Below the pieces are notes generated by a model, which saw only the letters and a list, made by a program, of their open reading frames with translations, made no database searches and had not been told where the DNA came from. Made by a program: the position numbers and the translations under genes. Shown piece by piece: positions 16,621-23,392 of a stretch of 54,057 bases of DNA (position 1 is its first letter; the number at the start of each line of letters is the position of its first letter). Origin of the DNA: Candidatus Palauibacter poriticola (GTDB taxonomy: Bacteria > Gemmatimonadota > Gemmatimonadetes > Palauibacterales > Palauibacteraceae); assembly GCA_012270965.1 (NCBI GenBank), contig JAAXHJ010000034.1:1-54057 (forward strand), given 5' to 3'.

Positions 16621-17912
16621 ACGGATACACGACCGTCCGCGTGCGGCTATGGGGACGCGATGTCGGCATCCTCCTCGAGTCCGAGCGGGGCGGGCGGATT
16701 ATGTTCGAATACGATCCCGGATTCGCGGGCTCGGGACTCGAAATATCCCCGATCCATTTGCCGCTGGCTCGTTCCGGACCGGTTTCCTTCCCCGAACTTG
16801 CCCGCCGGCCCGCGTTCCTGGGACTCCCCGGCGTCTTCGCCGATGCGCTGCCGGACCGGTTCGGCAACGCCGTGATCCGGCGCTATTTCGAGGCGCGGGG
16901 GCGTCCCGCGGACGCATGGTCGCCGCTCCAGCGGCTGCTCTACGTGGGAGATCGCGCGATGGGCGCGCTGGAGTTTCGGCCTCCGTACGACCCCGGCCCG
17001 GGCACCGAGGAGACGCTGGAGGTGCAAGCGCTGGTCGATCAGGCTCGACGCGTGATCGACGGCGACGTCTCGGTCGCGGTGCCGGAGATGATGCGGGTGG
17101 GAGGAAGCGCGGGCGGCGCCCGGCCCAAGGCGCTGATTCTCTGGGATCGCGAAACGGGACGCGTGCGATCGGGCTTCGCTCATCCGGAAGTCGGCGAAGA
17201 ACTGTGGCTCATCAAGTTCGACGGCGTGAGCCGCGACGCGTCGGGGCTGGGCATGCGCGCCCACCGACACCCCGGTCCCCGGGGTCGCGTCGAATACGCC
17301 TATTCCCGCATGGCGCAAGACGCCGGGATCCGGATGGAGAAGACCCACCTGCTGCGCGACGGCGATCTGGCGCACTTCATGACCCGGCGCTTCGACCGCG
17401 CGGATTCCGGGCGACTCCACCTGCACAGTCTCGGTGGCTTGCAACACATCGACTTCAACGACCAGTTCGTGTTCAGCTACGAAGGCTGGTTCGACGCGAT
17501 CCGCGCCCTGGAGATGGGGCAGGCATCGGTGAACGAGGCGTTCCGGCGCATGGTGTTCAACGTGGCGACGGTCAACTTCGACGACCACGTCAAGAACTTC
17601 GCGTTTCTCATGGATCCGAGCGGCCGCTGGCGGCTCGCACCCGCCTACGACCTGACCCACGCGGAAAACGACGCGTGGACGCGGCAGCACCAGATGTCGG
17701 TCAACGGACGCTTCCGCCGTATCGGGCGGGAGGATCTGTTGCGGGTGGGACGAATGTTCGACGTGCCCGCAGGGGGAAGACGCATCATCGAGCGGGTGAT
17801 CGAGGCGCTGGAGAGCTGGCGCGCGCACGCCGGGGCAGCGGGAGTCCCGGAGGAGATGACGGCGTTCCTCGAAGGTCGTTTCGAGCGGGAGATCGGCCGT
17901 GGCCGCTCATGA
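16617..17912 (+). CDS. hipA: HipA-like serine/threonine kinase toxin
   Basis: A 431-residue HipA-family kinase. It has an N-terminal HipA_N-like region (VRLWGRDVGILLESERGGRIMFEYD), the glycine-rich segment GGSAGGARPK (K171), LWLIKFD (K200), the catalytic loop N320-FDDHVKN327 and AYDLTH (343-348). These residues are all intact, so it is probably active. HipA toxins phosphorylate a translation factor such as glutamyl-tRNA synthetase and cause growth arrest; the target here is unknown. It overlaps hipB by GTGA and its 3' end overlaps the convergent CehA-like gene by six bases. Confidence 0.9.
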   Translation: MNGYTTVRVRLWGRDVGILLESERGGRIMFEYDPGFAGSGLEISPIHLPLARSGPVSFPELARRPAFLGLPGVFADALPDRFGNAVIRRYFEARGRPADAWSPLQRLLYVGDRAMGALEFRPPYDPGPGTEETLEVQALVDQARRVIDGDVSVAVPEMMRVGGSAGGARPKALILWDRETGRVRSGFAHPEVGEELWLIKFDGVSRDASGLGMRAHRHPGPRGRVEYAYSRMAQDAGIRMEKTHLLRDGDLAHFMTRRFDRADSGRLHLHSLGGLQHIDFNDQFVFSYEGWFDAIRALEMGQASVNEAFRRMVFNVATVNFDDHVKNFAFLMDPSGRWRLAPAYDLTHAENDAWTRQHQMSVNGRFRRIGREDLLRVGRMFDVPAGGRRIIERVIEALESWRAHAGAAGVPEEMTAFLEGRFEREIGRGRS

Positions 17913-20105
17913 CGAGGGGGTGGCGGCGCGGGCGCGGGCGAGGATGGCTTGGTAGCGGGCGTCCGCCTCCCGCGCGCGAGGTTCGAGGCGGAGGCGCTGC
18001 TGCTCCCATTCCTCTTCGAGAAGGCGGGTCGTCTCCCAGTATTCCAGATCGCCCGCGGGCCGGATCGGCTCGGTGAGCAGTTCCCGCAGCTTGGCCCGAT
18101 GGCGGGCGACGAGTTCCGGCACCGCCTCCAGCTTCCACCAGGGTTCGTCGTCCACGACGACGAACACCGGGGCGCTGTGCGCGACGGTCATGTCGCGCTC
18201 CCCGTCCCGGTCACCGAACGCACGCACGGCGACCCACAGACTCTCGTCCGCCTCGATCTCCGTGGCGAGCCGCAGCCGGTCGCCGTCCCCGGACGCCTGG
18301 GTCGCGGTCGCGACGACCTCGCCGTGGACGACGAGTTCCAGCCGGTTCAGGCGATCGATTTCGGGGTTCAGCGACGCGTCAGCCACGATGTCGAGACTCT
18401 CCCCGCGCCCGACGCGAAGTTCGGAGCCCATCTCCCGCCCGTTTACGCGGAACTCGAGGAAGGGCCCGTTGCTCACGTAGGTGTGGCCGGAGCGGTAGGC
18501 GTTGTACCACTCGCTCGGGGCGAACGGCCCGTCCAGCTTCACGTACGTGCGCTCGACCCCCGGCAGCGTCGGCCCAAAATACGGGTAGTCCGCGCCCGCG
18601 ATGGGGCGGACGTTGTAGCCGAGGTTGAGGAAACTGTACCAGATGTCGTCGTACAGGCGCCCGCCCTGCAGAACCTCGATGAAGTCGACGAGATCGAAGG
18701 GCACGTCGAGCGCCAGCCCCCGCTCGCCGTTGAAGAGTTGTCCCATGTGCGCGTAGCCGGAGATCCCGCCTTGGGCATGCGACTCCTCGAACACCCGGTG
18801 ATAGAGGAAATAGGACTCGGGATCCGGTCGGATGGGACGCTGCAGGTTGTGGTGGATCGTGTGTCCGCGGTGGACGGTACGCGGGTCTTCCTGTCCCGAC
18901 ACGAGCGCGTGGCCCTCGCGCACGTATTGTCCGGCTCCTCCCCACGCCGGCTGCTTGAAGTGCGTGACGGCGATGTTTCCCATTTCGAGCAGGTTCGCGA
19001 CGTGGATGTCCTCGCCGGCGATCTGCGCCCACACCTCGTCGTCCTCCGCGTGATCGCGCGCGATGTGGACGTGGGAGTCGCCGGAGTACCAGCCCGCGGC
19101 GGGGAGATCCGCGTAGCGCTCGAGCGAGACCGTGAGATCGGTCGTCTCACCCGCACGCACCTCGATGGTGCGCCGGTAGCCGCGGTACTCCGGGCCCCGC
19201 GTCGCGACGAGTTCGTAGCTCCCGACCGGGAGGCGGGCCTCGTAGTCGCCGTCGACGTAGAAGGCGAGTCGGTGCTCGGACGGCCACCACGTGCGCGGGT
19301 TCACCCACAGGAGCCGGACTTCGTCGACGAAGCGGTGCACGAGCACCGAGCGCTCGGAGGGGAGCGGAGCGCGGCCGGTCTCATCATACAGACCGAACCG
19401 CGCGGGGACCGCACGCCCGCTCGCCGCGTCCTCAACCATGAGGCGCAACGTGCCGTAGCCGGCCGGGACGGGCGTGGCGTGGCTGCGCACGGCCTCGAGG
19501 TCGCACAGGGCGATCCCCTCCGGGCCGCCGATGGCGAGGTCCGTGTCGCGGATCCCGTGCGCGGCGAAGCGGGCGCGTTCGAGCGTCACGCGGACCGTGG
19601 CGAGCATCGAACCGGACGCGGAACCCGCTCCGGGATCGGACTTGGGCTCGATGGTCGCCGACTCGCCGATCCCGTCGCCGCCGTTGTCGTTGAACCCGAC
19701 GCTGAACGGCCCCGTGAGTTCCGGCGCGTAGGTGACCAAGAGGTCGACGGGCTCATCGATGTCGAACGCGAACGCGTCGTCGATGTCGAGCGCGAAGAGA
19801 GGCCCGACGACGCACGTCCGCCCGCCGATTTCGCGCGTCTGGAACGGGTTGCCGCGGGCGTACTTGCCGAGTTCCGAGCGGGCGACGCCGAGCGTGCGGG
19901 CGACGTTCTCGCGCGGCCACTCGAGTTCGACGACGAAGCGAGCCTCGCTCCCGTGCGCTGCCGGGCGCCGCCACTCCGGGATGGATCCGGGCGCGGCGGG
20001 ACCGGCAGCCCCGCTGGCGAGGAGGCCCGTCGCCGCCGGTAGCGCGAGCAGCCACCACCGCGCCGCTGACAAGACTGCGGTCCGCAGAGGCGCGACCTTC
20101 GCCAT
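17907..20105 (-). CDS. Exported CehA/McbA-type PHP-like metallohydrolase
   Basis: A 732-residue exported protein with a signal peptide (LLALPAATGLLASGAAGPA). A beta-rich region (to about residue 340) precedes a PHP-like metal domain starting GWYSGDSHVHI. Further ligands are in DDEVWAQIAGEDIHV, GHTIHHNLQRP, GYAHMGQLF and PIAGADYPYFGPT. The C-terminal beta domain (NGREMGSELRVGRGESLDI) is followed by a charged helical tail. CehA/McbA enzymes hydrolyse carbamate or ester bonds, but most exported relatives have unknown substrates. The ATG at 20105 overlaps the upstream gene stop in TGATG; a GTG three bases earlier is also possible. A paralogous domain lies in the gene at 23379-25979. Confidence 0.8.
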   Translation of the reverse strand: MAKVAPLRTAVLSAARWWLLALPAATGLLASGAAGPAAPGSIPEWRRPAAHGSEARFVVELEWPRENVARTLGVARSELGKYARGNPFQTREIGGRTCVVGPLFALDIDDAFAFDIDEPVDLLVTYAPELTGPFSVGFNDNGGDGIGESATIEPKSDPGAGSASGSMLATVRVTLERARFAAHGIRDTDLAIGGPEGIALCDLEAVRSHATPVPAGYGTLRLMVEDAASGRAVPARFGLYDETGRAPLPSERSVLVHRFVDEVRLLWVNPRTWWPSEHRLAFYVDGDYEARLPVGSYELVATRGPEYRGYRRTIEVRAGETTDLTVSLERYADLPAAGWYSGDSHVHIARDHAEDDEVWAQIAGEDIHVANLLEMGNIAVTHFKQPAWGGAGQYVREGHALVSGQEDPRTVHRGHTIHHNLQRPIRPDPESYFLYHRVFEESHAQGGISGYAHMGQLFNGERGLALDVPFDLVDFIEVLQGGRLYDDIWYSFLNLGYNVRPIAGADYPYFGPTLPGVERTYVKLDGPFAPSEWYNAYRSGHTYVSNGPFLEFRVNGREMGSELRVGRGESLDIVADASLNPEIDRLNRLELVVHGEVVATATQASGDGDRLRLATEIEADESLWVAVRAFGDRDGERDMTVAHSAPVFVVVDDEPWWKLEAVPELVARHRAKLRELLTEPIRPAGDLEYWETTRLLEEEWEQQRLRLEPRAREADARYQAILARARAATPSS

Positions 20106-21805
20106 CACGGCGTCCCTCCCGTCTCCCGGCGCAGGAGCCGGCCGGGTTGCGCCTCCGTCAGCGCGCCGTCGTCGATAACGGGCACGCCGTTCACGAACAC
20201 GTAATCCATCCCCTCGGCGTAGCGCATCGCGTCTCCGAACCGGGCCATGTCCCGCACCTCGCCCGGATCAAAGATGACGATGTCCGCCGCCATCCCCGGC
20301 GCGATCAGGCCCCTGTCCGCGAGGCCCAGCCGACGGGCGGCGAGGGAGGTCATGCGCCGGACGGCGTCCTCGAGGGTGAGGATCCCGTCCTCCCTCACAT
20401 ACTTCGCGATCACGCGCGGGAAGGCCCCGAAGGCTCGCGGATGGGAGCTTGCCGTGGTAGCGGGGTTCACCGGTGAGGCGTCGGTGTCGATCATCACGAA
20501 CTCCGCCCGGAGCGCCTGCCACTTCTGCTCCTCGTTCATGCTCTCCGGGTTCACGCTCACGCCGCCGGCCCGCACGAGATCGAAGAACGCAGCCCACGCA
20601 TCCGTCCCAAGGATTTCGGCCGCTTCGGCGACGGAGAGATTGATCACCCGCGGGTCCACCTCCTCGGGGGCGGAGACGATGAGAACCTTGTCCCAGTCCA
20701 TCCCCACGTGGCGGTACCAGTTCTCCCATTCCGCGGTCGTCTCCACCTCGCGGCGGAGTTCGGCCCGCACCACGGAGTCGGAAAGGGTCTCCAGGAAGGG
20801 AGCCGTGCCGCCCGAGTAGTGCCGCGGATGGAGGAAGGACCCGAGACCGATCCCGTTCCGGATGTAGGGGTAGATGTCCGCCGTCACGTCGATCCCGGCC
20901 ACGCGCGCGGAATCGATGAGGGCGAGGGCCTCGGCCATCAGCGGCCAGTTCTCCCGCCCCGCCGCCTTGAGGTGGTAGATGTGGACGGCCGTGCCGGCGC
21001 GGACGCCGATCTCGATGGCCTCGCGGATCGCCTCCAGCACCGAGTGCGATTCGTTCCGCATGTGCGTGAAGTAGGTGCCGCCGTATTCGCCCGCGACGCG
21101 CGTGAGTTCGACGAGTTCATCCGTCGTCGCGTAGGCGGCGGGGGGATAGATGAGGGACGTTGAAGTACCCACGGCGCCGTCCTCCATCGCCTGCCGGACG
21201 AGTGCCTTCATCTCATCGAGTTGCTCGGGCGTCGGCTGCACGTCTCCCTCGCCCAAGACCACGCGGCGCACCTGGGTGAGTCCGACGTTGTGGACGACGT
21301 TGATCGGGATCCCGATGCGCTCGACGTGCGCAAAATACTCCGCATACGTCCGCCAGCGCAGTTCCTCGCCGTTCACGATCAAGCCCCAGGGCTGCGTGGC
21401 GTCGCTCTGGGGCGCGGCCGATCCGCCCTCGCCGGAGAGGTAGGTCGTGATCCCCTGCCGGAGCTTGCTCTCGGCACTGGGAGGATCCGTGACCAAGACG
21501 ACGCTCGACTGGCCCATCATGTCGATGAAGCCGGGGCCGACCACGCGGTCAGCCGCATTGATCGTGCGCGCGGCCGGGTGATCCGAGAGGTTCCCGATGG
21601 CCGCGATCCGGTCCCTGCGGAGGCCGACGTCGCCGCGAACCCAGGGGTTGCCCGCCCCGTCCACGATCCGCCCGCCCGTGACGAGCACGTCGAATGGCAG
21701 CGCATCCGGAGGTCCCGCCGAGTCGCATCCCCATGGGACTACGCCGATGGAGAGGGCGACGCCCACGCCCGAGACAACGAAAACACGCGACCTGCGCCCG
21801 TCCAT
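20105..21805 (-). CDS. D-aminoacylase-like amidohydrolase lipoprotein, altered metal motif
   Basis: A 566-residue protein with a lipoprotein-type signal (VALSIGVVPWGCDSAG). The body follows the N-acyl-D-amino-acid deacylase family: FDVLVTGGRIVDGAGNPWVRGDVG, FTHMRNESHSVLEAI, IYHLKAAGRENW, DVTADIYPY, SHPRAFGAFPRVI and the ending LIAPGMAADIVIFDP. However, the expected GFIDxHxH metal motif reads GFIDMMGQSS, lacking both His. Activity may therefore depend on one metal, or the protein may be a different subgroup. The ATG at 21805 places the lipobox correctly. Its 3' end overlaps the CehA-like gene as TGATG, so the two are probably one operon. Confidence 0.78.
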   Translation of the reverse strand: MDGRRSRVFVVSGVGVALSIGVVPWGCDSAGPPDALPFDVLVTGGRIVDGAGNPWVRGDVGLRRDRIAAIGNLSDHPAARTINAADRVVGPGFIDMMGQSSVVLVTDPPSAESKLRQGITTYLSGEGGSAAPQSDATQPWGLIVNGEELRWRTYAEYFAHVERIGIPINVVHNVGLTQVRRVVLGEGDVQPTPEQLDEMKALVRQAMEDGAVGTSTSLIYPPAAYATTDELVELTRVAGEYGGTYFTHMRNESHSVLEAIREAIEIGVRAGTAVHIYHLKAAGRENWPLMAEALALIDSARVAGIDVTADIYPYIRNGIGLGSFLHPRHYSGGTAPFLETLSDSVVRAELRREVETTAEWENWYRHVGMDWDKVLIVSAPEEVDPRVINLSVAEAAEILGTDAWAAFFDLVRAGGVSVNPESMNEEQKWQALRAEFVMIDTDASPVNPATTASSHPRAFGAFPRVIAKYVREDGILTLEDAVRRMTSLAARRLGLADRGLIAPGMAADIVIFDPGEVRDMARFGDAMRYAEGMDYVFVNGVPVIDDGALTEAQPGRLLRRETGGTP

Positions 21806-21983
21806 CCTGGCTCCGCTTCCGAAACGGTCGGCAACGTCTTCCACGCCCTGCCAAGCCAGAAGTCTCGTGGGCTCCGTGACTCCCGGTCAAGATCCGGTTC
21901 GACCGCACTTCCCGCCGTCTGGCGCCGGTCGCCACCGCGAAGCACTGTGGAGGCTCGAACCGCGACGAATCCGAGCACCTTGT

Positions 21984-22110
21984 GCGCCACAAATCGGGAG
22001 TTATGGCACACAACACGGCCTACGTGCCACGTATGGCACACAACACGGCCTACGTGCCACGTATGGCACACAAGACCCGCCTAGCGCCACAAATCGTGAA
22101 GTGTGGCACA
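21984..22110. repeat. Left palindromic repeat array flanking the Fic gene
   Basis: Two perfect 30-bp tandem units (22003-22032 and 22033-22062) and a third diverged unit (22063-22092), capped on each side by GCGCCACAAATCG. Each unit contains TGGCAC and GTGCCA half-sites in inverted orientation, about two helical turns apart. The array ends 14 bases before the Fic start codon. A shorter copy lies just after the Fic gene. Confidence 0.85.
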
Positions 22111-22124
22111 AACTCGGCGCGCTG

Positions 22125-23240
22125 ATGTCGCCGGTTCGCTACGCGGAAGGGGCATTCCCCCCGGAGGATCGGTTGGACTGGCCGAGGCTCATCCCCATGA
22201 TCGGGCCCGCCTCTGCCGCCTTGGCCCGCTACGATGAGCTACTCGCTACGATGCCCGGTCCGGATGTCCTGCTTTCTCCGTTGACGACCCAGGAAGCGGT
22301 CCTCTCCTCACGGATCGAGGGCACCCGCGCCACCATGGGCGAGGTTCTCGAGTTCGTTGCCGGGGAACGAACCTCCTCGTCCCAACGGCAAGGCGACATT
22401 CAGGAGGTATTGAACTACCGTGCCGCGATGCGCCGAGCGATCACGCTCCTCGGCGACCTTCCGCTTTGCCAGCGCGTCGTCTTGGAGTCACACCGCGTGC
22501 TCCTCACGGGCGTTCGAGGCGCGGGCAAGTCTCCCGGGGCCTATCGGCGGATTCCCAACTGGATCGGGCCGCCGGCATCTCCCGTCGAGAATGCCACCTA
22601 CGTGCCGATAGGCGCCGATAAGCTGCCCGCCGCCATGGATGCCTGGGAACGCTACCTGCACGCCACGACGCCCGACCCACTCGTCCAGCTCGCCATACTG
22701 CATGCCGAGTTCGAGGCGATACACCCCTTCCTGGACGGAAACGGGCGCCTGGGCCGTATGCTGGTGCCGCTGTTCCTGTGGCAGCGCGGGGTAATCCGGC
22801 AACCGGTGTTCTACATCAGCGGATATCTGGAGGAGAGGAGGGACGTTTACTTCGAGAGCCTGCTCCGCGTATCCCGCGACGATGACTGGACCGGTTGGTG
22901 CGAACTCTTTCTCAACGCCGTGAGATCACAGGCCGAGGACAACCGGGCCAAGGCCAAGGCGATCATGACTCTCTATGCGGAGACCACGCGCTGGTTCGCC
23001 TCCGTCACCCGTTCGCCGGGCGCGACCGACTCCCTTCGCTGGTTGTTTGAGAACCCCATCTTCTCGAGTGCCGCTTTCGTCCGCGCCACCGGGGTTCCCC
23101 GGCGGACGGCCCTGCGCTGGATCAGCGCGTTCGCAGAGAGGGGAATGCTGCGGGAGGTCACGAACGGCAACGGCCGCCGACCGCGGATACTGGTCTTCGC
23201 GGAGCTGCTGAACATCGCCGAGGACCGAGAGGTGTTCTAA
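22125..23240 (+). CDS. Fic-domain protein (AMPylase-like) with C-terminal winged helix
   Basis: A 371-residue class II Fic protein. The inhibitory motif S61-SRIE65-G66 precedes the domain; the active site is H200-PFLDGNGRLGR211, fully canonical. Fic enzymes transfer AMP or other phosphate-containing groups to target proteins; the inhibitory Glu keeps such class II proteins off until relieved. Near the C-terminus SAAFVRATGVPRRTALRWISAFAERGML is a winged-helix DNA-binding motif. The ATG at 22125 is chosen because the reading frame before it is the repeat array. The gene is bracketed by near-identical repeat arrays whose inverted half-sites could be bound by the winged helix (inference). Confidence 0.88.
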   Translation: MSPVRYAEGAFPPEDRLDWPRLIPMIGPASAALARYDELLATMPGPDVLLSPLTTQEAVLSSRIEGTRATMGEVLEFVAGERTSSSQRQGDIQEVLNYRAAMRRAITLLGDLPLCQRVVLESHRVLLTGVRGAGKSPGAYRRIPNWIGPPASPVENATYVPIGADKLPAAMDAWERYLHATTPDPLVQLAILHAEFEAIHPFLDGNGRLGRMLVPLFLWQRGVIRQPVFYISGYLEERRDVYFESLLRVSRDDDWTGWCELFLNAVRSQAEDNRAKAKAIMTLYAETTRWFASVTRSPGATDSLRWLFENPIFSSAAFVRATGVPRRTALRWISAFAERGMLREVTNGNGRRPRILVFAELLNIAEDREVF

Positions 23241-23295
23241 GTGTTGAGTCGAATCGCGAACCGCAACGCTCCTTTTGCCCAGCTTTCGTCGTTGG

Positions 23296-23392
23296 CGTGC
23301 CACATCTACGGAGTTATGGCACACAACACGGCCTGCGTGCCACGTGTGGCACACAAGACCCGCCTAGCGCCACAAATCGTGAATTGTGGCAC
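23296..23392. repeat. Right palindromic repeat array flanking the Fic gene
   Basis: A near-identical copy of the left array lacking one 30-bp unit: one full unit from 23316, one diverged unit, then ATCGTGAATTGTGGCAC. Over about 80 bases it differs from the left copy at only three or so positions. It overlaps the probable start of the next gene. Confidence 0.85.

Noticed and set aside
21984..22110. Repeat array read as a CRISPR
   Set aside because: Units are directly adjacent 30-mers with no unique spacers, only two to three copies, and no cas gene is nearby.
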